Shown one piece after another: positions 1-9,669 of a DNA stretch of 64,000 bases. Numbering within the stretch: position 1 is the stretch's first letter; each line of letters opens with the position of its first letter. The stretch comes from Hippopus hippopus. Taxonomy: Eukaryota; Mollusca; Bivalvia; Cardiida; Cardiidae. The notes under the pieces were generated by a model, which searched no databases, was not told the origin of the DNA, and was given only the letters and a program-made list of their open reading frames with translations. The stretch lies in contig OX328107.1 of the NCBI GenBank assembly GCA_946811185.2, positions 41,840,360 through 41,904,359 on the forward strand. The letters run 5' to 3'. A program made the position numbers and the translations under genes.

Positions 1-95
1 CGACTCACTGACCTTTTGCGGACAGTGTAGATCAAGATCAGACTGCACAGAACGTGCAGTCTGATCTTGGATCTACACTGTCCGACAAGGAGTTA
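1..95. repeat. Family C hairpin repeat
   Basis: The arms at about 19-50 and 53-84 are near-perfect inverted copies (GACAGTGTAGATCAAGATCA against TGATCTTGGATCTACACTGTC). The same unit recurs at 37325-37400, 39840-39930, 51880-51975 and 59510-59600, with fragments elsewhere. Copies are often preceded by a short 'gctgagcgcgactcaatgac'-like lead. I read it as a non-autonomous foldback element. No coding capacity is visible. Confidence 0.8.
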
Positions 96-531
96 TTATT
101 CCCCAAAACATAACTTTGAAATAGCAATATTTGAGTTTTTACTATCGAATTCAAAATTTTAAAATTTCAGATTTTTACTTAGACTGTAACAATGCTATTA
201 ACATGTAGTACAGAATGTGAATACGGGTCTTGTTCCGCACGTGCTGTACCGATGACCCTATTGCCCTGTGCACGATTATCAGCCCATGTTTGACCTCGCG
301 CTGTCAGGTCGACCGGCCTGCCCGGTGCACGACAGTCAGCCCGGGGGTAGGATCATGTAGATATTATCGTGGGTGTCATAACGCAATAAAACTGTAAACG
401 AGCTACAAGTGACTAGTTATACAATTAAATACACTTAATTTCTTCCTTAAACTCGTAAAACGATGTCAATTAGAGATCATAAAATATGTCATCATTAAAA
501 TTAGTAACTTTGGCAGCATGTGAAAACAATA

Positions 532-574
532 GAATCTCTCTCTCTCTGTCTCTCTGTCTCTCTCTCTCTCTCTC
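532..574. repeat. (CT)n microsatellite
   Basis: An imperfect CT/CTGT simple repeat. Apart from this and the neighbouring entries I see nothing definable in 96-900: AT-rich sequence without plausible coding ORFs. The short reading frame crossing this tract is low-complexity. Confidence 0.85.
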
Positions 575-902
575 CTTCGTCGATGTGAGGTGTCAAATAT
601 CCGCTTCGTAGCGAGATACAAATACAATCACCAGAAAAGCTACTACAACGTAATATTCCGTATCTGTATAGACCTACAAACAAAAAATATTACAATTATC
701 GACAATGTAAGAAATTAGAACAAGTACTGGAATTAATGAGTAACAGCTTCTTTTTTTAAGAATGGCCGATAAATTTTATACCTTAAGATTTTAACAAATC
801 AAATCGAAAACCAATACGAAAGTAGTCCGCAAAGTCGTCCGAACCTTGGTTACGTCATCATTCCATGTATGAAACCGTATTTAACACTGTGTCTATGCGT
901 TT

Positions 903-975
903 ACTGTTTAGAGCCCGTGCGACTTGTAAGCCACAAAGCTCGGGAAACTTGAGAGAGTGGGTTCAAGCCCCACGG
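903..975 (+). repeat. tRNA-like remnant (possible SINE head)
   Basis: GTGGGTTCAAGCCCCAC near 957-973 has the form of a tRNA T-arm with a B-box-like GGTTCAAGCC core. The upstream part (GCCCGTGCGACTTGTAAGCC...) does not give a clear A box or cloverleaf. I therefore treat it as a degraded tRNA-derived element, not a functional tRNA gene. Confidence 0.35.
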
Positions 976-1159
976 CTGGTCATTTAAAAATTGCTCGTCT
1001 TTCTGATGAGACGTTATTCCGAGGTCTCGTGTGACGGTGCTATACACCTATAGTACGTTACAGAAATAGGCGTAACTTAGGATGGGTTTTGTCATGTGTC
1101 TTGCACTATCCCCCGTATTATTTCTAACACTCGTCTTTGGGTGTCGCGCAAAAAAAGAA

Positions 1160-1330
1160 ATTTTAGATTCTTCCATAAGAAAGCAATTGTAGACGACGTA
1201 TTGAGGCTCAGTGATGGAAATTGTCTTTGACAGGGTAGAAACATTGTGGGAAAAGGAGAAAATGCTGGTTACCAGCATTTTCTCCTTTTGCAACTATGTT
1301 TTCAAAGGATGGGGTTTCGCTTTTACCCTG
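1160..1330. repeat. Family A foldback MITE, partial
   Basis: It has the family A body (TTTTAGATTCTTCC, GCAGACGAC-like segment, TTTGACAGGGTAGAAACATTG) followed by the core hairpin GGAGAAAATGCTGG / CCAGCATTTTCTCC at about 1255-1290. The left terminus is eroded. The same body order recurs at 20060-20245. Confidence 0.8.
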
Positions 1331-1439
1331 CACTATCGCCCGTAATATTTCTAAGTCTTCTTGGGGCGTCGCCCATATAGATAACCAATGGTGGCTATTT
1401 TAAAAAGAAAACGGAAAATCGGTCAATCATTTACAGTTT

Positions 1440-2181
1440 AGAAGTAGACTTACTTTTTTTATCCCCCGCCGAAGGCGGAGGGATATAGTTTTAGCGTTGT
1501 CCGTCCGTCCGTCCTTCTGTCCGTCCGTCCTTCCGTCCGTGTGTCCGTCCGTCCGTCCGTGTCCGTCCGTGTGTCCGCCCGGGAGAATATCTCCAATACC
1601 ATTGGACAGAATTTCGTGAAACTTTATATGTGTGTACAATAACCCATTCCGCCGAGACACCTTTTTTGTTCTTTTTTATTCGATGCAAAATGGCCGACTG
1701 GGAGCGATTTTAAGTTACGCGGTTGAGTGAATTTTTGTTGTTTTCAGTCTTATCTTGAAAACTATACAGAGTTTTTACATCGAACTTGTCACATCTATCA
1801 ACCACGATTTTCAAATGCAGGACAAAAACTTCCACCCAGATTGACCGTGCAATACCACAGTTATATACGCTTTTTTTAATGCCATGTCATGGAAAAAGGG
1901 GGCTTGATGTATATTTTCATCATGGACCAGGATCTCTTTAACTGCAGGATAAAATGTTACGAAACCTCACTTTTATATTGTTTATTACAAGCCACAGATA
2001 ATAGATATTTGTTTCTATTTCATGAAATGCCACGTCATGAAAAAAGGGGGCTAAATGTATAATTTCATCATGGACCAATGACCATCTCTTTGTCCGTTTT
2101 TCCGTACAGATATCTTATAAATCCTAGACAAAAAGTAATAGAAATTCATACAGGTGTTCCTTATGATGTCCTCCGATATTG
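1440..2181. repeat. Host repeat interrupted by the Polinton, left part
   Basis: It begins near ATCCCCCGCCGAAGGCGGAG (1461), continues through a GTCC/GTCCGT-rich tract (1497-1580), and then has repeated blocks reading 'catgtcatggaaaaagggggctt..atgtata.tttcatcatggacca'. The same blocks resume to the right of the Polinton (18933-19680), which ends in a matching CGGCGGGGGATATC. The Polinton therefore landed inside one long host repeat with internal tandem structure. No protein is supported here. Confidence 0.75.
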
Positions 2182-2187
2182 ATTTTT
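2182..2187. repeat. Target-site duplication, left (ATTTTT)
   Basis: This hexamer directly abuts the left end of the Polinton TIR and is identical to 18927-18932 next to the right TIR. A 6-bp duplication is the known integration signature of Polintons. Confidence 0.93.
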
Positions 2188-2617
2188 AGTAGTATGTATT
2201 TTACCCACCCTGAAACATTTTCGCTAAATTTCTGTAAAATGTTTCAGAAAGGGTAACTCTTTTTTATTTTTTGATTTCTTAATTTTTTGATTTTTGATGT
2301 GACTGATTGACCGTGTGACTGAGTAACTGATTGACTGAGTGACTGATTGACCGGGTGACTGATTGACTGAGTAACTGATTGACCGGGTGAATGGGTGAAT
2401 GGGTGACTGACTAACCAGCTAATCACTTAACCAACTAACCAACATACCAACATACTAATTAACCAACATACCAACATACCACTTAACCAACATATTGCCC
2501 CACTTTAATTGATATAATCGGCATACAATATATATTTAGTCACTTGATATATATATTATATGTTTGTGCATAACATACTTAGATACGTGGTTGGTGAGGG
2601 AAATTCAAAATTATATA
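2188..2617. repeat. Polinton left terminal inverted repeat (430 bp)
   Basis: It is the inverse complement of 18489-18926. By eye I count about four substitutions and one 8-bp indel (the right copy has an extra ATATGAGT-like insertion near 18652). It contains degenerate tandem repeats of GACTGATTGACCGGGTGACT type (2298-2410) and AACCAACATACC type (2430-2490). The short ORF across the first tract exists identically in both TIRs and is repeat-derived. The TIR inner edge supplies the PolB stop codon (TTA at 2611-2613). Confidence 0.95.
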
Positions 2618-5600
2618 TTTATTTTATGACTCCCCCAAGCTAAAGTGTCAATCTTATTTTCTAAAATAAACCTTTTATCATCACTTGAACTTAACGCTTT
2701 TTTGTTTAACTCCTCAGTATATATATCATGATACTTACTTCTTAAAACAGTCATCTTTCTATACTGGTCCTTTTCTGTAAACAAACACTCTTTATAAATA
2801 TCAACATTTAACTCATTTCTAACAACTGACATTTTAACACCTTTACATCTCTTATCTTCATTACCATCTAAAGTTCTATAAGCGTATTGTTTTGCGCCTA
2901 AACCAACAAACTCACTCATAATCTTACCACCTAACTCATCTTTAAACTTACCTATTATCCTAGCATTAAAATCATTTCTTAAGAAATGGTCTTTTGGATA
3001 GTTACTTGTGTCAAACATTTTATCCACATCTTTTTCCATATCCTTATATAAATCTTCAGTTTCTATATCAAGGATGAAACTATCTGTATCAGTATAACAC
3101 AAGTTAACCTTTTTACCATACTTAGCTTTGAAATAGTTGTAAAAAGTTTTTTGCATATGTATTTTACTAATGTCTAAAATGCTTAATCCTAAATAAATAG
3201 GTTTATTATACTTTAAAATAGTTTTTTTCATATGTACCGCTGTCAAATTTTCATTAAATATAGTTGCGTGGGTATAGTTTGGTTTTGCTACTAATTTTTT
3301 ACAACGCTCTTCACTAGAAACCAGTTCTATCGTTACTCTGTTTCTCAGGTTTTCCATAGTCTTACCAAAAACTGAATTATTCATTAACTTAAAAAAATCT
3401 TTTTCGAAATTATTTTTAGCTGATTTTCTTAATGCTATATTTGTACCAATATATTTTTCAAGCCATTGACTTTGTTTAAACTTAATTCCTCGGTGTATTT
3501 TAGTAATCTTTAAACCTAAATCAACACATATTTTTAAAGCTTCGCAATGAATAACATAATTTTCTTTATTATTTAAGTTTGGTATAAGTTTTTCTACTTT
3601 TTCTATTTTTAAACGTTCAGGTGCTAAAGGAAAGTCATTGTGTAAATCATGTAATTCTTTAGGATATTCTAAATTTACTTCTAATATACATGGTGTTTCT
3701 TGCCAATTTTTTAATTCTTCATCTTCCATCCATTTAAAACCATGAGTAGGAAGAGGGCAACTCATTGCCCAAGCATAAAGACTATTTGCATCTACATATA
3801 TTAAATATTTTGAAGGTTTACCAGGGTCATACGATTCGCCCATATACTTATTATTTGCTTTTGCATATCTTTTACTACACATACTAACACCTCCTCTGAC
3901 ACCCTTTTCACACATTAAAAGCATATCAACATCATGTAAAAGACTTAGGTTTACTTTAGTTATTTTTAATGCTGCATCCCAAGCTAAACCAGGAGCAGTA
4001 TAATACCAACTAGGGTCTAAATCATAGTTTTTACGACAAACATCTCTAAAGTTCTCAAAAACATCCGCTAAAAGTAATACATCTATTTTATTGTAAAGTT
4101 CTAAATAATCTTTAAATGTTTTCATATTAAAAGCTTTCCAAACATTTTGTGCATGAGTATAATCTTCATTACTAATTCCTTCTTTATTTAAACTTGAATA
4201 AAATGCTTCTTTAGGTGGTAATTTCTCTTCTTTAAGTTTATCAAAAGAATCTAAATACTCATAAGGAAAAACTCCTTTTCTCCTAACCAATGGTAACCCA
4301 TTAACATTAAAATATTTTGATAAAATTTTTAATTGGTTTTCTTCTAAGTTGCTTGAAAGTTTATCTAAACTAGAACTCATAAACTTAAAGCTATCAAGAA
4401 ATTTAATTTTATGTTTTATATTTTTTCCAACCCAAATATCTTTACTAAAACTAATATATTTCTCTTCATTATTTGGAATACAATCAATCTCCCCTTCAGA
4501 TTTACCAAGGCATTTAATAAAAAGATGAGCGTCATATCCACTAAGATTATGAAGGTATACAGGTGTGAAGTTAGGATTTTTAGCCTTTAGATTGCATTCA
4601 TTGTGTGCGGCGCCTCTATATTTACCCGTAAAATGACAATGGTCTCTTACTCTATAATTAGCATGATTAAACTTTCCACCACAAATCCAACAGTGTGTTT
4701 GTTGTTTATGTTTTATTTCTTCCTCTCTCGTAATTTCAATAGGTTTTAGGTTTTGGTGATACCGTTGATGAATTTCTCGTATATCATCTTCTAGCCAACT
4801 TATAAAAACTTCATCAGCATTTTCCCCAACATAACTTCTTATTATAGGGGGAGCCACTTCATCATCAAAACATTTTATAATATAGTAAAAACTACAAGGT
4901 ATATGCTTTTGATGTTGTATAGTATAACTTTTTTCTGGGTTTGGTTGGCATGTGTGTATTGGTTCCAAAACACTTTCAAAATCAGCGTATACAACAAAGG
5001 GAACCTCAAGTTTTCTAGAATGGTTTTCAAAAGCTAACTTTTCACCTAACTTTGGCATTTCTAAAGTAATAGGTTTATGTTCGTTACAGTATTTTTTATG
5101 TTTTTCCAAAAGTTCTTTACTACCAAAATGACTTAGACATCGTTTACAATATTCTATACCACCATTGTCACTTATTTGTTTTCTCATTAAACTATTAAAT
5201 TTTTTTATGAGAGCGTAGTGTGTGTTTTCCTCATTTTTAATAAAAAGAAGGTCAACATGTTTACTTTTTTCATCTTCTGTAGTCCTAAGAGGATAAATAG
5301 AGCCGTTTTTATTTTCCTGATACCCATATACATTTACACTAATTTCAGGATTTTGTTTTTCAAACTTTTTTATATCTTCTAAGGAGACCGGGCATCTGAT
5401 ACCCTCCATATTTAAAGTTCCTTTTAATGGTACCAGGTCAGTAATCCTTTGAGGGTTTTCATCTTTAGGGTGTAGGTATCTAAGCACACAATAAATAAAA
5501 CATTCTTCATCTTTATTTTTCATATTAATAACTGCTTTTTTGTTAGTAATCCATTTTGGTAAAGGTAAGTGGCCATCACCTCTTAAAGGAACATAAACAG

Positions 5601-6180
5601 CTGTATGTATTTCTAGTTTTACGATACTCCCAAAAGTCCAACCACTACCTTCTCTTTGAAATTTAGCTAAATTTTCTAAGACTTCATCTATCATTTCTTG
5701 TAATAAATCCTCTACTTCTCCCCTGTTTAAATTTAAATGTTGCCCACTATGAAAAGCACGCTCAATAGGTCCTTGGTCAATATTTGTCATTAACCATAAT
5801 TTACATCTAAGTACAAGTTTAACCTTTGTTTGTAAATTATTACTAAGAGTATTTATAATATTTGCTCGGTTTTCTGCAAAAAATCTTTGTGGAGTATAAT
5901 TTTCTCTACCATCTATAACATATTGAGTGGTATATCCTCTAAATGCGGATTGAGAAGCTCTAATCTCAAACGGTTGCCTTGGGGGATAATTTTCTCTAAC
6001 ATTTGCAACAATTTCATCAAAAACTTGTGGTAATTGTGATGCTTCCACATTACCAGTTAACCAATTAGTAAAATTATTGATTCTACGTTGGATTGATTGA
6101 GGTATAACACTAGTTACGGCCCTCCCAACATTTGATGCAGCTCTTCTAGCTATATTAGAAATTCTGTTAAGCCAAGACAT
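2611..6180 (-). CDS. polB: Protein-primed family B DNA polymerase (Polinton PolB)
   Basis: Replicates the element, by family knowledge using a protein primer. I chose the ATG at 6180 (protein starts MSWLNRIS, 1189 aa) because a TATATAAA motif touches it; an in-frame ATG lies 13 codons upstream. Visible motifs, numbered from this start: a C2H2-like finger near 344-365, ExoI YADFES 398-403, an endonuclease-VII-like zinc motif (CWIC 497-500, DHCHFTG, HNECN to about 530), ExoII HNLSGYDAHLF 544-554, ExoIII YNKIDVLLLAD 696-706, motif A DANSLYAWAM from 797, motif B KLMNNSVFGK from 931, and motif C YTDTDS 1029-1034. All polymerase and exonuclease acidic residues are present. The N-terminal ~300 residues are the long region found in Polinton polymerases. 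The gene is intact and ends inside the TIR. Confidence 0.96.
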   Translation of the reverse strand: MSWLNRISNIARRAASNVGRAVTSVIPQSIQRRINNFTNWLTGNVEASQLPQVFDEIVANVRENYPPRQPFEIRASQSAFRGYTTQYVIDGRENYTPQRFFAENRANIINTLSNNLQTKVKLVLRCKLWLMTNIDQGPIERAFHSGQHLNLNRGEVEDLLQEMIDEVLENLAKFQREGSGWTFGSIVKLEIHTAVYVPLRGDGHLPLPKWITNKKAVINMKNKDEECFIYCVLRYLHPKDENPQRITDLVPLKGTLNMEGIRCPVSLEDIKKFEKQNPEISVNVYGYQENKNGSIYPLRTTEDEKSKHVDLLFIKNEENTHYALIKKFNSLMRKQISDNGGIEYCKRCLSHFGSKELLEKHKKYCNEHKPITLEMPKLGEKLAFENHSRKLEVPFVVYADFESVLEPIHTCQPNPEKSYTIQHQKHIPCSFYYIIKCFDDEVAPPIIRSYVGENADEVFISWLEDDIREIHQRYHQNLKPIEITREEEIKHKQQTHCWICGGKFNHANYRVRDHCHFTGKYRGAAHNECNLKAKNPNFTPVYLHNLSGYDAHLFIKCLGKSEGEIDCIPNNEEKYISFSKDIWVGKNIKHKIKFLDSFKFMSSSLDKLSSNLEENQLKILSKYFNVNGLPLVRRKGVFPYEYLDSFDKLKEEKLPPKEAFYSSLNKEGISNEDYTHAQNVWKAFNMKTFKDYLELYNKIDVLLLADVFENFRDVCRKNYDLDPSWYYTAPGLAWDAALKITKVNLSLLHDVDMLLMCEKGVRGGVSMCSKRYAKANNKYMGESYDPGKPSKYLIYVDANSLYAWAMSCPLPTHGFKWMEDEELKNWQETPCILEVNLEYPKELHDLHNDFPLAPERLKIEKVEKLIPNLNNKENYVIHCEALKICVDLGLKITKIHRGIKFKQSQWLEKYIGTNIALRKSAKNNFEKDFFKLMNNSVFGKTMENLRNRVTIELVSSEERCKKLVAKPNYTHATIFNENLTAVHMKKTILKYNKPIYLGLSILDISKIHMQKTFYNYFKAKYGKKVNLCYTDTDSFILDIETEDLYKDMEKDVDKMFDTSNYPKDHFLRNDFNARIIGKFKDELGGKIMSEFVGLGAKQYAYRTLDGNEDKRCKGVKMSVVRNELNVDIYKECLFTEKDQYRKMTVLRSKYHDIYTEELNKKALSSSDDKRFILENKIDTLAWGSHKINI

Positions 6181-6254
6181 TTTATATATTAAATATAATT
6201 TTCTTAACCTATCTATCAAAAATTTTATTATATCTGCATATAAATATAATAAAA

Positions 6255-6593
6255 TTACTGAATGTTAATACTATATTTATTATTCCAAGTTCTCCCATTC
6301 CAATTCTCAACCGTTTGTGGACTGCGGTCTATAAATTTACCTGCCTTATAAATTGATGGAAAGTTTTTTATTTCTCCAGTTTCAACATCCTCTAAACTAA
6401 CTTTCTTAGGATTATGCATAATAGTTTTTAATCTACCAAACTTAGGGTCTTTGCTTTTTTCTGGTTTAGGCTCTTCCTCTGGTAGTAATCCATATTCTTT
6501 CACCAACTCAACTAAACGCTTTTTATCCCAGTATGAGTAGAAATTTATATTATTTTCTTTAAGAATTTTTTTTAAATCTGCAGTCTTTATCAT
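6255..6593 (-). CDS. Small SAP/NUMOD1-like DNA-binding protein
   Basis: 112 aa. The N-terminal ~40 residues (MIKTADLKKILKENNINF... KKRLVELVKEYGLL) look like a SAP/LEM-type helix-extended-helix. A charged Pro/Glu/Lys linker follows. The C-terminal half (VETGEIKNFPSIYKAGKFID ... WNNKYSINIQ) has the pattern of NUMOD1-type modules that accompany homing endonucleases. No nuclease catalytic motif is visible, so a DNA-binding or regulatory role is only inferred. TATATAAAA touches the ATG. It lies between PolB and the capsid gene, same strand, and appears intact. Confidence 0.7.
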   Translation of the reverse strand: MIKTADLKKILKENNINFYSYWDKKRLVELVKEYGLLPEEEPKPEKSKDPKFGRLKTIMHNPKKVSLEDVETGEIKNFPSIYKAGKFIDRSPQTVENWNGRTWNNKYSINIQ

Positions 6594-6616
6594 TTTTATA
6601 TAGAAAAGAAAAAATC

Positions 6617-7903
6617 TTAATACACTACACTCATGTTATTTCCATCAGACTGGAAGTTAATTAACCTATCACTAATAATGACAGCATATGCCTCTGTGTT
6701 AGCAAGCACATTTTCAGTAAAATATGCTTTGATTTGGATATCGGTGACAGAGTATTTTAATCTCTCACTCTGTTTGGAAACATCAAACAAAAACAAAGGA
6801 TAAAGGGTTTTATAATCTGAGGGAGTAATGTTAGGGTTTGACACCATTTCATTCATGTTATAAAACTTAGACCTAAATAGAGAAGCGTCACCATACACTC
6901 TACTAAATTGGTTTGCAGTGAATGAAAGATTATAATCAACAGCAGGATATCTAGTAGAATTTAATGTAACATAAATGTTTTTAACGTTTCTATGGTCAAA
7001 TATGGCTGGATTTTGTTGTTGATTACCACTTTTACCAGTCTGAAAGCCAACAATGATAAAACGTGGCACTTCAGGTGATGATTTAACAGAAAGTCTCCAG
7101 GTAAATGATGTTGACTCGGGAACCGCGATGGAGTCGCACTGCCTCATTCTATATCCAACCGGTATTTTTTCTTTTTTCTCGATAATTTTATAAAGTTCCA
7201 TCTTCTCTCCATCTGCGGGTAGCACGTGTGGTATAAACCAAGATACTCTAAGTAAATTAATTCTACCATCAGCAGGAGCAACACCATCTCTAAAAATTGC
7301 ATCATTATCATCATTTCTCGTTAATGTGAGAGTTTGCTTCATTCCGTACAATATCTTATCATAATCATCACAAAAACCAAATATATGTTTTAATGGAACT
7401 CTGAAGCTAAAGGTACCTCTTGGAAGAGGGTCATTAATAATATAATTTCTTCTTACAACAAAACCAGTGTTTCCACCAACTGCTGCGGCTGCCGTATCTT
7501 TATACCAACATTGATTTAACCCTTGTGATTTAGAGAAATCATCTGGATATTTCAACAAACCAAGCATTGTAGTAGCCTGACCAGGATATAATACAGATTC
7601 AATCTCCATACCCGAAAGTTGATACTTAATATTTTTAAAAAGATACATGAGACCATTGTTTGTTAAAGAAATATTAGTGTTAGCATCGTAAACTGCTCCA
7701 GTATCACTTCTTACTAATTCACCTACAATAAGTAAATAACTCTCACTAGGATGAGTAAAAATATCTTGAGTCTCAATGTTAATCCTAATTTCTCCTCCTG
7801 AGTTGTTGAGATTGGTACCAGTGATTGGTTCATACTCATGGTGTTCATACTCAGCAATACTATCATCTTTTAAAATTGGTTCGGTGATTTTTAAAATATC
7901 CAT
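6617..7903 (-). CDS. Major capsid protein, double-jelly-roll (hexon-like)
   Basis: 428 aa if started at the ATG at 7903 (MDILKITEPIL). The longer frame adds 19 residues translated from the upstream AT-rich leader, and TATTATAAA touches the 7903 ATG, so I prefer the shorter form. The sequence has the character of Polinton/adintovirus major capsid proteins: N-terminal EYEPITGTNLNNSGGEIRI, a beta-rich middle (SFRVPLKHIFGFCDDYDK), and a second beta-rich half (SFTWRLSVKSSPEVPRFIIV, NRYP-like and FYNMNEM segments). It is expected to form the pseudo-hexameric capsomers of the icosahedral particle. No catalytic motifs are expected. The reading frame is uninterrupted. Confidence 0.92.
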   Translation of the reverse strand: MDILKITEPILKDDSIAEYEHHEYEPITGTNLNNSGGEIRINIETQDIFTHPSESYLLIVGELVRSDTGAVYDANTNISLTNNGLMYLFKNIKYQLSGMEIESVLYPGQATTMLGLLKYPDDFSKSQGLNQCWYKDTAAAAVGGNTGFVVRRNYIINDPLPRGTFSFRVPLKHIFGFCDDYDKILYGMKQTLTLTRNDDNDAIFRDGVAPADGRINLLRVSWFIPHVLPADGEKMELYKIIEKKEKIPVGYRMRQCDSIAVPESTSFTWRLSVKSSPEVPRFIIVGFQTGKSGNQQQNPAIFDHRNVKNIYVTLNSTRYPAVDYNLSFTANQFSRVYGDASLFRSKFYNMNEMVSNPNITPSDYKTLYPLFLFDVSKQSERLKYSVTDIQIKAYFTENVLANTEAYAVIISDRLINFQSDGNNMSVVY

Positions 7904-7941
7904 TTTATAATAGTGATTATAATTTTTAAATGAGATAAAAA

Positions 7942-8301
7942 TTATAATTGTTCTAACCAAAGCTGGGGAAAAGACTTATTTTTATCATTAACAAACACAC
8001 CTTTAAGTTTAATGCTTTTTGTGATATCCAGTTTAGTTTTAGGATAAACTTTATTACCATATACAAGTGTTATTTTAGGAGCCCCACACTCTTGTAAATA
8101 TTCATTCACCTTTTCCTCAATCTCTTTCATCTTGATTACTTTTTCAGGAGATAACTTCACAACAACTTTTTTATAATCATATTTCGTTTTATTAATGTTG
8201 AGGATTTCACAATCTTCTATGTTTAAAGAACCACCTACTATAGTAATACAACTAGTATTGTAATTTTCATAAAATACACGATTAAATTCTAATTCTGGCA
8301 T
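7942..8301 (-). CDS. Conserved small Polinton protein, unknown function
   Basis: 119 aa from the ATG at 8301 (MPELEFNRVFYENY). A longer frame starts at 8373 but overlaps the end of the upstream gene, and a TATAAAAAAGATA leader precedes the 8301 ATG, supporting the shorter form. It has alternating beta/charged segments (CITIVGGSLNIEDCEILNIN, KVVVKLSPEKVIKMKEIEEK) and no cysteine motif, signal peptide or membrane segment. It sits directly upstream of the capsid gene, suggesting a virion or assembly role. I do not recognise a named family. Confidence 0.7.
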   Translation of the reverse strand: MPELEFNRVFYENYNTSCITIVGGSLNIEDCEILNINKTKYDYKKVVVKLSPEKVIKMKEIEEKVNEYLQECGAPKITLVYGNKVYPKTKLDITKSIKLKGVFVNDKNKSFPQLWLEQL

Positions 8302-8347
8302 TATCTTTTTTATAAGTAATATAATTTTCTTTAACTTATTTTTTTCT

Positions 8348-8746
8348 TCATACTGTTTTAATACCCGCTCCACTGTTTAATCTTTTAACTAAGTCTTGAA
8401 TAGCAATGGCGCTTCCATCTATTAATGTACTAATGTTTTGCGTTTTAGGAGTATCAGGGGGTGGAGGTGTTGCGGTATATTTTTGTAAAATTTGCTTCGA
8501 TTTTGGTGTCAAAGCTTTCGTAACTAATTTTTTCCCTGCTTCTACAGCTGCACTTTTTCCAACCTCTAAAGCTTTCTTTGCACCTTCCTTAGCTACACTC
8601 TTTCCTACATCAAGGGCAGAAGACGCAATTTGTTTAGCTGCACTACTAGTAAAAAGCCTCGCTAAAAAGTTAGCAATACTATCAAAGATTCCTTCACCAC
8701 CGTATGAATACCTTTTTTTAAATCCGTGTTTCTTAGTGATTATCAT
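8348..8746 (-). CDS. Small basic virion protein (pX/pVI-like candidate)
   Basis: 132 aa. A basic N-terminus (MIITKKHGFKKRYSYGG) is followed by a segment GIFDSIANFLARLF and a long Ala/Lys/Val-rich amphipathic stretch, a Pro-rich linker (TATPPPPDTP), and a conserved-looking C-terminus ending SGAGIKTV. The composition resembles small adenovirus-type core or membrane-lytic virion proteins. YGG-E could be a protease site but lacks the usual aliphatic residue four positions back. TATAAAAAAG precedes the ATG. It is 5 bp downstream of the next gene on the same strand. The role is inferred. Confidence 0.72.
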   Translation of the reverse strand: MIITKKHGFKKRYSYGGEGIFDSIANFLARLFTSSAAKQIASSALDVGKSVAKEGAKKALEVGKSAAVEAGKKLVTKALTPKSKQILQKYTATPPPPDTPKTQNISTLIDGSAIAIQDLVKRLNSGAGIKTV

Positions 8747-8751
8747 CTTTT

Positions 8752-9669
8752 TTATAGTATAGACATTAAATTTTTATAAGCGTTTGAATTTAAAACACCT
8801 TGTCTTTTTAATTCATCACAAATGCTTACTACCTCATTTCTTACACCTGTATTACCTGCTTCTTTACTTGCCATCAACAGGTCTAGTCTTTTTAGTAATG
8901 CGTTAGGGTCAGATGGGATAACAATTCCTTTTCCGGATAATCTCATATCATACCAAACGTTGGAAAGAATGTTTTTCCATTTATATGATTTACCACTTTT
9001 TGGAGATTTAGATTTCGGGTCATTATTACGATAGAGGGTATTGCTTTTTACCATTATCTCCTTGTAATCTTTAAAATCCTCATCATTATAAATATTTTCG
9101 TCTGGTTTTCTAGATACGATTAATTCCCATAAACCAGGTGTACCTTCATAATAATCTTCACCAACTAAAATATCATCGTCAAAAATGCCAACTGGTGTGT
9201 TGCCAATATAAAATCTACCATCTTTGTCATATAACCCATACGTTGTATCAGCTTCAGACGTAGTAGCAAACTTTCTTAGGTACTTCTCCGCGAGTGGCCC
9301 AACAAAAACTGGATAGTCTTCTGCTTCTGCTTCTGCTTCTCTCATTTCTTTAAAAGCCTGCCTAAGCTTTTCAGCATCATCTTCTTCTGGTTTTCCATAA
9401 GCTGTGATAGATGGAAATGCTGGAAAAGTAATAGCTTCTGGTAATTTTTCTACACCTTCTTTAATAGGTCTAAGTCCCTCTGTAATCTCCTTTGTTGTAG
9501 CTTTTTGCGTTTCTGTAATAGGTCTAAAAAACTTTGAAAGGTCAGTTTGCAATTCTTTCTCCCCCGTTCTCTCTGTTAGTAGATTATCCCGAATCTTCTT
9601 TCTCGTTTCGAGATACTCTTTTACAATTAAGTCTCTTTTTGCAGGGTCAGTTATTTTTAGAAATGACAT
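8752..9669 (-). CDS. Conserved Polinton protein of unknown function (305 aa)
   Basis: The order of features matches a protein I have seen many times in animal Polintons and mis-annotated as host hypothetical proteins: N-terminal FLKITDPAKRDLIVKEYL, a coiled and charged region to about residue 125, then LYDKDGRFYIGNTPV, DDDILVG, a GTPGLWELI segment near residues 175-185, SYKWKNI, and a C-terminus with a SDPNALLKRLDLLMASKEAG segment and NEVVSICDELKRQGVL. No enzymatic motif is visible. AATTAAAA touches the ATG. It is probably a virion or scaffolding component given its place in the capsid block. Intact. Confidence 0.8.
   Translation of the reverse strand: MSFLKITDPAKRDLIVKEYLETRKKIRDNLLTERTGEKELQTDLSKFFRPITETQKATTKEITEGLRPIKEGVEKLPEAITFPAFPSITAYGKPEEDDAEKLRQAFKEMREAEAEAEDYPVFVGPLAEKYLRKFATTSEADTTYGLYDKDGRFYIGNTPVGIFDDDILVGEDYYEGTPGLWELIVSRKPDENIYNDEDFKDYKEIMVKSNTLYRNNDPKSKSPKSGKSYKWKNILSNVWYDMRLSGKGIVIPSDPNALLKRLDLLMASKEAGNTGVRNEVVSICDELKRQGVLNSNAYKNLMSIL

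Noticed and set aside
903..975. Functional tRNA gene
   Set aside because: T-arm-like sequence only; no consistent acceptor stem, D-arm or anticodon arm could be paired.
1255..1290. Family A hairpins as transcription terminators
   Set aside because: They are repeated in more than 40 places far from genes and sit at a fixed place in a TTAA-flanked element.
1427..1688. Gly/Asp/Arg/Thr repeat ORFs
   Set aside because: Translations of the GTCCGTCC tract of the host repeat.
2244..2426. 60-codon ORF in the left TIR (and its copy 18688-18870)
   Set aside because: Encoded by the GTCAGTCAATC-type tandem repeat of the TIR; identical in both ends because the TIRs are identical.
8406..8762. Plus-strand ORF of 118 codons opposite the small basic virion gene
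   Set aside because: Shadow of the minus-strand gene; no start motif and no recognisable features. The same applies to 8822-9034, 9404-9679, 9732-9992, 9913-10311, 12321-12536 and the minus-strand ORFs at 13976 and 16210.
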